A stretch of 64,000 nt of DNA from Pohlia nutans (lineage: Eukaryota > Streptophyta > Bryopsida > Bryales > Mniaceae). Positions 11,584-23,541 of this stretch are shown one piece after another (within the stretch, counting starts at the first letter, position 1; the number at the start of each line of letters is the position of its first letter). The translations under genes were made by a program, and so were the position numbers. The notes below the pieces were generated by a model. That model worked only from the letters and a program-made list of their open reading frames with translations, was not told the DNA's origin and did no database searches. The stretch is taken from NCBI GenBank assembly GCA_022496805.1, contig CM040103.1, forward strand, positions 11,550,001-11,614,000, in the 5' to 3' direction.

Positions 11584-12289
11584 AAGATTGCTCGAATTTG
11601 GCAAATTGAACCAAACGGCTTTGTAGTAGGGCTCAACTCAAACTTCTCCTTATCCTATGTGGCAGTCTACTTGACTCAAATTTGGTGCCAAAAATTTAGG
11701 TCGGTCCTAAGAAATGGATCATGATTTTTCTTAAACCGAATATGACAATCTGGGCCTAAACACCTCAAATATGCCCTCAATTACTTGTCAATTAACAACA
11801 ATTGGGTCAAATCCTAATGTAAAGTGGGCCTTACTCAACTCCTTACCAATGGAAGAGCTACATTTCATGCCTTAAGGTAAAGGTACACATAGCCGATAAG
11901 TACCCCATAACTAATATGTACATCTATTAAAAATTGTATTTCATGAATCCAAAAGTCAACAAAATGGTGGGCAATTTAGAGCACACAACACATAGCATCT
12001 TTATGTTTGAAAATTGATCTCATTGTTGTCGGTTATAAGCGAATTTATATATTAGTCATAGGTTTCAAAGAACTTTTCATAATGTTCTATTGGTAAAATT
12101 TAATTTAATTTAATTTTTTCCAAAACAAAATCTTTTTAGATTATCTCTTTCTCTATCAAAACAAAATACCTCATAAGTGAAACCTCAACATTTTCCAATG
12201 CTAAAAACCTTATTTTATACGATGGGCTGATTCTTTCAAAGCTGAAAATGCCTACCATGTACTACACCGAATTGATATTGTCCCAATGT
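11584..12289. other. AT-rich non-coding DNA
   Basis: Nothing recognised. Confidence 0.4.
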
Positions 12290-12380
12290 CCCCTTGTCCG
12301 GTGGGCACCAGGTCATTGACATTACGAATGGACACTTTATTCACACCGACCTTGTTATAGGGCCGGAGTTTCTATCTATC
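12290..12380. repeat. direct repeat flanking a MITE, left copy
   Basis: A roughly 90-base segment (GGTGGGCA ... ATTACGAA ... TTTCTATCTATC) recurs with changes at 12832-12925 on the other side of the MITE at 12437-12803. Confidence 0.7.
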
Positions 12381-12436
12381 TAATTACTGAATTGAGCTCT
12401 CGTCATTCTCTTCCGTTTGTTTTTCCGAACAATTAA

Positions 12437-12803
12437 GGGCCGCTTCACACTATGACTGTCCAAGTCGAGAGGCCGTGGGATTGAGAGTCCAAACTTTGTT
12501 GAGAGTCTAAAGAAATCTGCTGAAAATAGGCAATAAAATATAGTTTTCATTTTTTATGAAAAGAAATCGACGGCCTCTTGACCATAGTGACGGGTCTTGC
12601 AAAATGTAGGACCCAAACTTCCTCTCGAGAGACCGTCACCTTGGTCAAAAAGTGTTGCCATGTAAGCATTTTGAAGGTCCACGGCCTTTGGACTTTGGCC
12701 TCTAGTGTGAACAAGGGTCGAGAGGCCGAAACCATAGTTTCTTGCAATTTGATTGTTGGAAATGGACAGCCTCTTGACCTTAGGCCATAGTGTGAAGCGG
12801 CCC
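12437..12803. repeat. MITE with GGGCCGCTT termini, copy 1
   Basis: The left end GGGCCGCTTCACACTATG and right end CATAGTGTGAAGCGGCCC form an 18-bp perfect terminal inverted repeat. The interior is repeated in reverse orientation at 21497-21850, inside the last intron of the TOUGH-type gene. Long frames here on both strands are shadows. Confidence 0.85.
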
Positions 12804-12831
12804 TCAATGCAAAGGTGGTGATGTAACCCAA

Positions 12832-12925
12832 TTTCCCCTTGTTCGGTGGGCATAGGATCATTGGCATTACGAACGGACACTTCATTCACGCCGGCCCCTA
12901 AAGGGGCTGAGTTTCTATCTATCTA
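12832..12925. repeat. direct repeat flanking a MITE, right copy
   Basis: Diverged copy of 12290-12380, ending in an iterated CTAT tract. Confidence 0.7.
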
Positions 12926-13004
12926 TCTGGTGATGTATCATATTGTAGCCCTATGCAGTGCAAGGAAACAATGAGAGTGCTCAGATCGTTCCAGCAATTA
13001 TCAT

Positions 13005-13205
13005 TTCCACAACCCTAAAATTATTGTAGTAGATCGTGGTTTCGCGCACAGGCGATGATCTGGTCCGTTTAGGGTTCCAAGTGGAGCCTCAACCTGTAGA
13101 AATTGGTACAATGCTCCTCACGAACAGGGAGATTCAATGCTGTTTGTTGCGCAGTAAATGATGATGTCGTTGCTGCTCTCGGGAGGTAGTTAGTTCATTG
13201 ACAGG
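13005..13205 (+). promoter_or_regulatory. probable 5' flank and leader of the TOUGH-type gene
   Basis: An ACAACCCTAAAA telo-box-like motif lies at 13010 and a GTTTAGGGTT motif at about 13068, both typical of plant housekeeping promoters. No clear TATA box is seen. The transcription start is not determined. Confidence 0.4.
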
Positions 13206-16200
13206 ATGGGAGGCGACGGGGGCGAAGACGTCCATGTATACTACGGCACACCGTTAATTAGTGAGGAGGAGTTGAATCCGCGGAAACGCAAGTCTGCTGC
13301 GGATCAAGGTCAAACTCGTCAAGTTGCTCCGTGGAATCAAGAGGTTAGTATAGTTTCAATTGCGTTTAGGGTTTAGAGTTCCGCTGTTATTTTCATTCCT
13401 AAACCTTAATTTGATTCAATTCTTGAGTTAGGTTAGTATGGTTTCAATTTTGTTTAGAATTAATGAGCTCTTGTCTTCGTTCCTAAACCCTAATTTGATT
13501 CGATTCTTGAGTTCTTTGTTGATTTGTGTCGAGGGTTTAGGGTTTCGGAAGATTTGTTTGGATTTACGTGATGTTATCTTTATTCCTAAACCCTAATTTG
13601 ATTTTCTTTGTTGACAGGTGACAGATTCTGAAGGCCGTCGACGTTTTCATGGAGCTTTCAGTGGAGGATTTTCTGCAGGATACTTCAACACGGTTGGCTC
13701 GAAGGAAGGTGCGTTCAAATCAATTTGTTGTGATTAGTTAATATTCACCGTGATGGTCTGCATTCTGTCTGATTGTGAGAGCGACCTTTGTCAACTTTCT
13801 ATGTGGCTTTTTTGATCTTCACAGGATGGACTCCACAAACATTCACCTCCTCTCGAAAGTCACGAGCAGACAAGAAGGCTCAAGCTGCGTACGATTTTAT
13901 GGACGAAGATGAGAAGGCGGTAAATGATACACCGATATTGTGTTTTAGGGTTTAGGGTTTCATTTTGAACAATGCCCGTAGAATATGATGGACTTTGTCG
14001 GTTAGGGTTTTGTTTTCCGAAGGGCTCAACATTTCCGTTTGAAATAGCGGTTGTCCAAATCTCTTTTTCACGTACTAAGTGGCATCGAGGTTTCAGATTA
14101 GAGAGTAAGTTATTGATCTGCCATGTTTTGATCTTGATTTAGCGTTACTTTCTATTTGACGATATCACATCGGTCATGTATGTCTTTGTGTGTTTGTGGA
14201 GTACTTCTTATGAAATCCTGTAGTGGTCTGTCCAGTCATGAGAACGAGTCTCAAATTCAACTTCTCTCTTGGTTTCTAGGAATTTGAAGCGAAGAATTTG
14301 GAAGTGCGTCCTGAATTTGACACCTTTGGGTCTACTGCTGCTGAATATGCACGGCGGCAAGCTACTAAAGAAATTGGAGACAGGTATCATATTGTAGTTT
14401 GTACCAGTTCATTGCTTCAAGGCAAGGCAGGCTGGATGTGGAAGCCTCTCAAAGAAACTAGTTAGTAGTGGAAGAAATACTGCATTTGCTAATATTCTTC
14501 TTTTCACATTTGTTCTGCAGGCCCTCAGCAATTCCTGGACCGCTAATCGATGAAATTATCGTTCCTGTAAATGAATCCACAGGTTTGAGGCCTGTCCTTG
14601 ATAGTGACTTATCTGATAGATATAAAACCCTGACGTCATGAAGCAATAACGTCGATTGCCGGTCACCGATTTTGAAATTGTCAGGCTTAACATCTTGATT
14701 TCAGTGTTTTCGTGTAGAGTTGTAGTCTACTTTGTGACACCTTTCTTGTTATGTTGCTTGTTGACGAAATGGTTGATTCACCTCCCCCTCTTCCCATTGT
14801 CTGTGCAGGTGTGAAGCTGTTGCGTTTAATGGGATGGAGAGGAGGAAGACAAATTGGACCCAAGCATATTGCTGCAGCTTCAGGCAAGATAGCGCTGTGG
14901 ATAGAGTTGTACTTGATTATTTTTTGTAAACATGTGGTTACTTAATGTATCGTGTATCACAATAATATGCTTACAAAACGTAACTTTCAGATGCACGGAG
15001 GGAAGCCAGAAAAGCTATGATGTCTCTTGCTCAGAATGAGTCGAGCAGTACAATGTCCTTGGGACCAAAAGAATTTATGACAAAAGAAGAGGACTCAACT
15101 TTGGGAGATGACGAGGATTTAAGCATCGAAGTGCCGAAAACTACTCCTGTAAGCTTTCTAGCTTTACAACTTGATTGCAATACTGTAAACCTACTGGTCT
15201 AACTTTCTCAATCCTGTTAGACATAATAGCAATATGATTCTCTTTAGCATTAGAAGTACTTGCTTGTTTGGTTATAAGAACTCGTACTTGAGTTTTTGGT
15301 TATGCAACCTTTTGTGAATTCTGGGAAGAAATTGTAGACATTCCTGTTATCGATTCACTTTGTTGAAATTCTGGCTTTGGATGGTGTTCAGGATTTTGTA
15401 ATGAACCCCAAAAAGGACTTGTATGGACTTGGCTTCGATCCATTCAAAGATGCTCCAGAGTTTCGAGGTATAGATCACCATCTGTCTGAATACCGTTCTT
15501 TGTGTAGATCTAAGATTCAAGACTTTTGTACTGCAAGCTCAGACAGGTTACTGTATTATTTTTTTCTGCAGATCGTAAGCGTGCTCGGGAAGAGGGCCGT
15601 TCTGGCCATGGTGGTTGGAAAGGCCATGCTTTGTCCCTCAAGAAACCCAGTCTTTTCCGTCCAAATGGTAAAACTTCTTCCTTTTAGTATTTGCAATTGT
15701 AAGTAGATATTACTACATTTGAACATTCAGTCAGTCAGATCTGGTGCATGTTTTCATTTTACGAAATAGCGTCAGTCTTACTTCTTCTTTGGCTTCCCTG
15801 TAAGACTGCATCTCTCTGCGTATATAAAGTTGTGGTGTTGTTACTTACACATTTGATTGAGGTCATCACTGAAGCAATGATTCTACAATGCTTATTTTAT
15901 TTTGTTGGTCTGTTATAGCGGGAAAGATGGGAGGAGGATTTGGAATAGGAGCGTTAGAAGATTTAGGGGACGAAGACGAAGATGTCTATGACCAAGGTAG
16001 TAATATTCTGATAAACTCTTGCTCTTTCTTTTGCTGTATCCTGTTAGATTTTCTCAAAACTTTATACAACTTAAAATAACACAATTTGTTGAACTTCACA
16101 GTTGCTGTGCAAGTGCTTTTGGGCAGGCGGACACATGTTAACCCCTAAAGGACCGGGGGGGTATTTTTTAGCTTAGCTCTTGTTTTCTTGATTAGCTCTT

Positions 16201-19200
16201 ATAACAAACTCAATTCCTCATTGGTGTGGTGTAATTTTGACGATGGGCACTGTTGAAATTAAAGAAGACTTACATAGCTTTTGTATGAAAAAAGGATCAA
16301 CAGAATCGCACAGTTTTTTGAGAAAATGCCACCGTTAAGAAGATTGATGGAACTTGTTCGGGGTATTTTGTACATATGCTGAAATCGGACTGATTAAAAG
16401 TGCTCCAAAAATTCCGAAATTTCTACCATGCATAATAATCATCATTTAGAACATGTGCAAAAGAATTCACATAATTTGGAGGTGTGAGGAGAAAGATATG
16501 AGGGTCTCAAGTGACGCCCAAATAGCCTTCTTGCAGCTCAAAATAATCACCAAAAATCGCACACTTCATGAAATTCCAATCAAGAAGTACCCACGGATTC
16601 AACTCTCAAAAAGAACCAAGGTCTCTTTGTTGCTCACCTTACAATTCACACTCAAGAATTTCCTAGTTCTAGAAGTTGCGCGGTGGCCTTATGGTCTTTT
16701 AGGGTTTAACTTGTTTGACTTTCAAATCTCGCAAGTTTTAATGCATTCGCACTCCTTAATAATCTACTTTAATTGAGTAGAATATAGTTGTTTGTCTGCC
16801 TCTCCTTGCAAAGTTCTCTATCTGGTGCTGATGATCCTTGCTTGAACAACAGGCATGGAGTTTGAAGTACAGGAGTCGGACGAGGATGACAAACCAGCAG
16901 AAAAGCCTCAAAAACGGCTAATAGAAGATCCCCTACACAAGGGAAGCACCTTGCCAGGATTTCATGTTGCTAGGGAGCCACCCAAGAAGAAGCCGTGGTA
17001 CTCGATTCCAGTCATTTGTTTGTGGTCTCAAATTTAATGCATGGTTAATCATTTAGTAAAGGTTCTGGTTGGACATCATGTGATTAACAGACGATAGTTT
17101 TGTGATCTGTGCAGGTTTCCTCCCCCAATTATACCCAAAAATTTCAACTTCATTCATAAATTCGACAAACCTCTGGGTTCTGAACGTTTGCAAGAGAGGC
17201 CAGAGCCTGCAGCGGCCCGGCCACCAGATGATCCAGAGCTATGCAAGTATATTGATGGACTAGCGTCATTTGTAGCCAAAAGTGGACCTCGCCTTGAGGA
17301 AATCTCCAAAGAGAAGCAAAGGGACAATCCCATGTTTGGGTTTCTGTTTGGGGGTCTTGGTCATGATTACTATGTCCGGAGGCTATGGGAGGAAGGGCAA
17401 AAGCTTGCGAAGGAAGGCAAACAACAGATTAAAATTGACAATGTTCCAAGTGAGAAAGCAGGACGGCGGTCGAATTTCTCACCCCAGTTGGACGCCAACG
17501 AACGGGGCAAAATGCTGGGGGAGATTCCATTACCGAAAGGGGCTGCTCCTGTACAGAGACAGAATGCCCCAATTGCCTCCATGGTGGGAGCTGGTGATCG
17601 CGCACGGCTGCAGTCTGCTCTGTCAAGCGCATTCACATCTTCATCTACTGTACGGTGCACTCTCTGGCTTGAACGCTGTGGTTCTTACGTCTGGCTTCTT
17701 GTTGGTTGTGTATCTTTTTTGTTCTAAATGATAAGTAGACCAGTGACGTTTGTGTACGTTAAGTATTGCTATCTTTGCGAGATGCAATTATTTGCTTTAG
17801 AGTACTCCAATTGGTACTTTCCACAGTCTGATTTTTTGTTCTCTTGTACTTCTTGTACCGCTTCTGCGTGTTTGAGGATAATGAATTGAGGATATTTGTT
17901 TGCTGTTGGGCAGGCTGGAGAAACAGCTGGGGATTCGCAACCGTTCAAGAATGATCCTGCAAAGCAGAGTCGATATGAACAGTTTTTGAAGGGTAAATCA
18001 GTAGGAGGTTTATGGAAGCCAACAAGCGGAGGAAGTGGTTTGTCAGAGTCTGAACGCTCTCAAGAAATATTCGAGTTCGAAGCTATTGCACGTTTGCAAC
18101 AGGAAGGTCTTACACTTGACAAACGTGCTCCCCTAATAGCTCCGGGCAAGCCTGTGCCAGAGCTGGCTATGCTGATGGGAAGTCGCTTTACAACAGCGGG
18201 ACTTGAGACCACCAATACATTGGTGGTAAGTGTGAAGTGCATTTAGTCTCATAAACATTTCTCCTTATATCACGAAAAATCAAGTTTCATTCTGGATTTC
18301 TGTGGGAAAACCCTGTGATTGTTTTAGGCATGTTGATATTTGGAGAACTGAATGATACGTGTAGTACTCGATCATACAATCATAACACTGAAACCCTGTC
18401 AATATGGAAAGTCTAGGCTGATCATGTTCAATTTATGTTCAATCGACTTTTCAGCTGACATCAAAATTGCAGGAAGCTGCCGTGGGCAAGGAGCTTGTCT
18501 TACACGAAGAGACCAAGCAGTATCCAAGGAGAGAGGAGAATCCTTGGAGGCCGTCTCCTTTGCTCTGCAAGCGGTTTGATTTGCTGGATCCCTTTGCTGG
18601 AAAGGTAATGCAAATTTTCAAGAGTAATGAGATGTGTATCTTGTTGGTACGATTGTTGTTCAATTGCTTACTCATTGTACTCTGTTGCAGTATTTTGGTC
18701 CCACTTGTCTGAATTTGTGGAAAGTAGCATCAAGTATCAGGCTCACTTTGGTCCGCCACTCGTCTTTTTTTCGTAGTTTTACTGAGCAGTCTTGTGGTGT
18801 GATTTGCTGGTAGGCGCCTCCTCTACCAAAGCCTCGAAGTCGCACAGAATCATTCATTCTTCTCACGAATCCTGTGGAAAGCAACGTAGAGGTCCGACCT
18901 CCGACTTTGCATGCAACAGCCATCCAGCAGTCTGCTGCTGAGAGTCCCAAATCTTCCGAACCGAACCGCAAGCGTGGTGAGGAACCTGAACAAACGGGGG
19001 ACGAGAAGATCGAGCCAATACCTCAAAGACCAGTTGACCTCTACAAGGTGTGCCATTCTTCTTGTACCTTTTCTGCTTTGCATGTTCATTGTACGTTTGA
19101 TTGACTCCTGTAAGTTTAGGTTGCTTGCGCAATCCAGATGTTCACTTTAGTGAAACAAGGAGTTAGTTTGGAGTGATATAAACCCTTTCTTGACTCCTAT

Positions 19201-22045
19201 GAGAGTTTTGGTTAATTGCGGCATAGGTAACCAGATATTCTGACATTGAAATACTTTCAACAAATTTACCCGACAATGTGTTATCCTAGTCCATGCCTGG
19301 TTCTTCGTCTGCAGCCTGTATTCTGTGATTTGCCTTTAACGGACAGGTGCCTTTTGTGGTCACCATGTATCCATGGGGTACATTCTAGACCAAGAATGTC
19401 TGAGATTGTTCCAACAAAAGTTTGTTAACGGATGTACTAGCTGTCTACATTCTCTGACTGCCTGGTTTTCCTGCATTCAAGATTGTCTCTCAAGCAAAGG
19501 CTTTCTTTCCAGCTTTATTTCAACTGCAAGAGACAAAATTGAGTCCCACTTTCAGTTGGCATATTAACTATGTGTACATTGACTTTTAAGTATCAGAGGG
19601 TGGATAGTAACATGCTGCGAGAGGTATGATGGAAAATAACAATTCAGTTTTATTCTGCAGAGGTTTAGTAACTAACGTATTAAGTTTATCTTGCCAGGCT
19701 ATATTTTCTGATGACTCGGATGATGAGGACGAGGAGACTGGACCCTCACAACCTTCAGCAAAATTACCTGGAGATGTCATGAAGCGTGCTGAAGCCGCCA
19801 ATGCAGCTCTGAACAGACTCGTTGCTGGTGATTTCTTAGAATCCCTAGGAAAAGAACTTGGACTGAAAGTCCCAGAGCCAGCCCGACCAGCTGTAGAGAG
19901 ACCTGCTGCTAAAGAAACTGATGGTGGTAGCAGAAGCAAGAACAATGTTGAACAGAAAGGTACGTTTCATTGACCGATTCTACAGTCTATATATGTGTTT
20001 TATGTTGTAGACAGTTTGGAGTTATCCTTAAAGTCCATCAAATTTTGAAGAAGATACCATGAATTTTTCTTTATTATACTCTTATTTCTTCACTCCAAAT
20101 AGTTAGAAGGTGTGGAAGCTCTTGGTGGTCTATCATTATTAGGTGTGTAAGAGGTGTGTAAGAGCTTGGTGGTCTTCAAAAGTTTTTAAGCTCCTCTCTT
20201 GGTGCTAAAAAAACTTTTGAAGACCACCAAGATCTTCCACACCTTCTAACTATTTGGAGTGAACAAATAAGAGTATAGTAAAGCAAAATTCTTTGTAGAT
20301 TCATCAAATTCAAGGTGACTTTAAGGATAACTCTTTTGTCTCTCCAAATAAGCTTCTTCAGAGGAATGATATTTCATACGTGATTCTTCCTTTCAGTATT
20401 CAGCTTTCACTCTGTGGTTGCATGGCTAAAACTGGTCATGGCAACTTGTGCAATTATTCTAAGACATTTTCTCGCACCCTCTCATTATTCTTTTCTTTTA
20501 AATCTGAATCCTACTATGTTGGTTGCACTAAAGAGTTGAAATTCTTGCTCTAACTTAAGCCGGTCGTATCTATTTGAAAATTTCTCGCCACCGCAGCATA
20601 TTTTTGTAGACGACCTGATATCTTGTTGGTTATATACACACTTGGCTTGTATGAACGACCCTAGTATGTGTCGAAATCATCTACAAGTAGCATAATATGG
20701 AGTCTGCAATAACGTACTCCCTCCGTCCCAAAGTTTTTGTCCAACTTGTTTGCTTGGTATTTCTTTGAGCCAATTTCATTGATCATATTGTAAGAAACAT
20801 GATTAAAAAAGGTTCCGAATTATGTCACTAGAATGATTGAAGAACATTGCATGTGTTCATTGCAACCTAAATAAAATTAGCCACAAGGAAGTATTTTTTT
20901 GACCTACTTAAAAAAGCACTTTCAAACATGACTTTCAAACATGACAATAACTTTGGGACGGAGGGAGTATTATTCATCATCTAACCACCACGTGTCATGC
21001 TCAGGGATCGAGTTCAGACGACAAAGTGCTGCAATTGACAAGCGAGGCTTTACTGAAACGACATCACTGTCAGGGCGTCCATCACATATGAATGGCGCAG
21101 TTGCTGAGAATTTGTATCGCCGAGAGTCGCAGCAGAACTTTTCTTCGCAAAGAGGGCAGCCTGAAGCCTTGTTTGGAGTTAAAACAAGACACTTAGATAT
21201 TCCAGATGATACAAGCAGGTGGGGTGATGATTCGAGTAATGCAAGGCCACGAGCCGCAGCAGATGATGACAAGGGTGCTAAGGCTGCTCCTTCAACATAT
21301 GATGACACACAATCTGAATCAGACTCTGATAAGGGAAAAGCATTGGCAAAGAAGATCCGTCGAGAGGAGCGAAGACTGAAGCGAGAGAAGGAAAAGAAGA
21401 AGAAACACAAGCATCATCGGAAAGATCACAAATCTAGTGGGAAAAAGGTACATTTTCTGCATCTCTAGGATTTCTTCTATTCGTTTCCTTACTCTTAGGG
21501 CTGGCTGAAGGTCGAGAAGCCGTCGATTTCCACCAATCGGATTGCACGAAACCAAGAGTTCGGCCTCTCGACCTGTCACACTAAAAGCCAAAGTCCAAAG
21601 GCCGTCTCCTTCCAAAATGCTTACATGGCAACACTTTCTGACCAAGGTGACGGCCTCTAGAAAGGAAGTTTGGGTCAGACAGGAATGGAAACCCAAACTA
21701 TAGTTGAGAGTTCGTCGATTTCTTTTCATAAAAAATGAAAACTATATTTTATTGCCTATTTTCAGTAGATTTCTTTGGACTCTCAACAAAGTTTGGCCAC
21801 TCAGTCCCACGGCCTCTCGACTTGGACGGCCATAGTGGGAAGCAACCCTTATACGTGTTCTTACGGATCCAGATTACGTGTTCTTACAAACAAATTGAGT
21901 GAACCGGATCTGTTATTTGTTCTGAGCTGTAAAGTTTTTGCTGTGGTTGCAGAAAGAAAAGAGCCGAGAAAAGGAAGGGCGGCACCATAGTAAGCACAAA
22001 CGGCGACGATCTGAATCCTCAGAGAACTCTGAATCCTCTTCATGA
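13206..22045 (+). CDS. TGH: TOUGH/GPATCH1-type G-patch and SURP domain RNA-processing protein, 18 exons, 1042 aa
   Basis: Exons that join in frame: 13206-13343, 13618-13708, 13825-13919, 14280-14383, 14521-14582, 14809-14883, 14991-15148, 15392-15467, 15572-15667, 15919-15996, 16853-16997, 17115-17649, 17914-18225, 18473-18604, 18814-19047, 19698-19959, 21005-21447, 21953-22045. The total is 3129 nt. The N-terminus has the conserved [20 protein letters not shown] block (DUF1604). A G-patch follows ([14 protein letters not shown], about residues 164-180), then a SURP/SWAP domain (about 414-468, with PMFGFLFGG and HDYYVRRLW). The C-terminus is highly charged, Lys/Arg-rich and Ser-rich. In Arabidopsis, TOUGH works with the DCL1 complex in miRNA/siRNA biogenesis, and the animal homologue GPATCH1 is spliceosome-associated; a nuclear role is inferred here. 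All introns are GT-AG except intron 6 (donor GC at 14884). Introns 10, 16 and 17 hold transposons. Confidence 0.95.
13344..13617 (+). repeat. intron 1 built of three diverged tandem copies with telo-boxes
   Basis: A CCTAAACCCTAATTTGATT block occurs at about 13397, 13481 and 13583 (first copy with one change). Each follows a TTTAGGGTTT or similar motif, and other surrounding sequence is also shared (TTAGTATRGTTTCAATT, CGATTCTTGAGTT). The copies are spaced 84 and 102 bases apart. Confidence 0.7.
16138..16709. repeat. TTAA-bounded element in intron 10 of TGH (copy D)
   Basis: TTAACCCCTAAAGGACC at the left matches, in reverse, TTAAACCCTAAAAGACC at the right. Bounding TTAAs are at 16138-16141 and 16706-16709. 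No transposase is encoded. Confidence 0.65.
20018..20334. repeat. foldback MITE, AGAGTTAT family, member 2 (TSD TTT), in intron 16 of TGH
   Basis: The two halves are long inverted repeats (about 140 bases per arm). Ends are GGAGTTATCCTTAAAGTC and GACTTTAAGGATAACTCT. TTT flanks both ends (20015-20017 and 20335-20337). The central part matches the member at 39536-39882 (AGCTTGGTGGTCTTCAAAAG). Confidence 0.85.
20717..20967. repeat. Stowaway MITE in intron 16 of TGH
   Basis: Terminal inverted repeats CTCCCTCCGTCCCAAAGTT and, at the right, CTTTGGGACGGAGGGAG match the classic Stowaway terminus. They are flanked by TA at 20715-20716 and 20968-20969. The element ends 37 bases before exon 17, so it lies next to the splice acceptor region. 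Confidence 0.95.
21497..21850. repeat. MITE with GGGCCGCTT-type termini, copy 2, in intron 17 of TGH
   Basis: A diverged, reverse-oriented copy of 12437-12803. Shared blocks include GGCAACACTTT, CCAAACT and CCACGGCCTCTCGACTTGGA. The termini are degenerate (AGGGCTGGCTGAAG and GGGAAGCAACCCTT). Confidence 0.8.
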
Positions 22046-22617
22046 TGCGGTCAGTGCTAGTGAACGCTCAATAGTCTGGATGATTCTGAATGAAAGTATT
22101 ATGAGGGCATGATGATATTTATAGAAAAGTTTTGTCCTACATTACTGGAGTTCTGAAGATGGACATGTATGCATGTATTATTCACAATTTCTCTTCGTTT
22201 CTGGCCATCGTAGTCTACTTTTGTAGTAGACCTGAAGCTCTTGTCTGAGTGTGGTGTGAATTGAATGAAAGCTTCTGGTCACAAAAGCTTGTGTTTTATT
22301 AGATGACACAGTAGATGGTTGGAAGCCTACACATTGAGTTGCATTTACTTATGCTTTTCTAGTTCAACTTACTTGACAAAGACTTAGTGTACACTACAGT
22401 ACCCGGCAATAAGTTCCTGTCGGTGTCTGTTTCAGAGATGAGACGTTGCAGGAATAGCAAATTTTGAAATGGCACTGCGGGCTGAATTTTTTTCCACATC
22501 AGAAATCGTAAAAGTGCGTTGGTGAGATAATTGAGTCTACTTCGATAGTATGATAACAAATTTCAGAAAATTGTAAAATTACACACCAATTCAAGACTTT
22601 ATTTGACACCCTACCTA
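22046..22617. other. TGH 3' flank, non-coding
   Basis: Contains the TGH 3' UTR. No canonical AATAAA was found close to the stop, and no other gene is seen. Confidence 0.4.
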
Positions 22618-22835
22618 TCACCTAGTGCTTCCTCCTTTAGCATCAATCACAGCCATCATCCTTATGCTAGCAAGGAGAGTTTCTATAATTTCTGGAGACA
22701 TCTTTTTCCATGTTTGGTGGATGGTTTTAAAGAATTCCCATTTTTATTCTTTGGCAAACACTCCTTTTGAACATCTTTTATCACCTTTCTTAATGGGATT
22801 TAGATTTGGCAAATTGATGAAGCAGATGAAAACAA
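22618..22835 (-). pseudogene. Tc1/mariner transposase C-terminal relic
   Basis: Read on the minus strand, the last about 32 codons before a TGA at 22618-22620 give a Tc1-type C-terminus (TWKKMSPEIIETLLASI, then MAVIDAKGGSTR). This matches the family pattern of two helices followed by KGG-TR/KY. Further upstream a degraded SPDLNPIE-like stretch is recognisable only by shifting frame (AKS...IPLRKV...KDVQK), with stops. It is too diverged from the intact Tc1 copy at 48522-50130 to be a recent derivative. Confidence 0.7.
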
Positions 22836-23541
22836 ATTAGTGATTGTATAGTGATTTCCGGGTATTGTACGGTGTAGAGTAAACAAATTGGTAAACTATA
22901 TAGTGATTTCAGGGTATAGTACAATGAGAAGCAAAGAGAAGTGACATAGACCTATTGTTGGATATTGTACTGTTAGACAAGTGCAAACTAGAGGGATCTC
23001 CCTCCTTGAACCCCTGAAACGTATTTATAGTGAGTACGACTGAAGACATTGATTGTCAAGTTCACCGAGGACACACCCAAAGAAAGTGTAGCTAAGAAAA
23101 ACCTTGTCTTTCTCTTTGATGTTACTATTTTGTTTTCCTTGCCTTGCATCTTACCTTTGTTGGAGTTCATAAACTAATTAATTGATAAACTAATTAATTG
23201 AGTTTGCACGAGTAGGCAATGTATTTATCTTTGATTTTATAGCCGCTATCAAGATATGTCAAAGTGAAATATATGAGATGTATTGTGAATCATCTTCTTT
23301 GTTTTAGCCCATGCACTGTTAGTTAATCCACAATGTTAACGATCACTCGCACACCATCTCACATGAATCAATGGGCACATGAACCCAATATATAAGGTGG
23401 AGAGCCTTTCTGGGCAATATGTGTTTGTGTCTTGGGAAGATTTGGTGTTCGTTATCTCTACAGTTATGGGACAATGTGCAGTAAGAACAAACACTGATCG
23501 TACAACTAGACAGACGATTTTCCAATTGTGATATCATAGAG
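22836..23541. other. non-coding, one local duplication
   Basis: A TATAGTGATTTC-GGGTAT-GTAC block occurs twice (22848-22872 and 22900-22924). No other feature recognised. Confidence 0.4.

Noticed and set aside
11404..11724. 106-codon plus-strand ORF, with a TATATATAG motif at about 11350 that could be a TATA box
   Set aside because: It overlaps the right half of a foldback MITE, has no recognisable domain, and the TATA-like word lies in AT-rich repeat DNA.
12547..12889. Overlapping 111-112-codon minus-strand ORFs
   Set aside because: They sit inside a MITE with 18-bp inverted ends.
21319..21729. 136-codon minus-strand ORF
   Set aside because: It spans TGH exon 17 in antisense and a MITE in intron 17.
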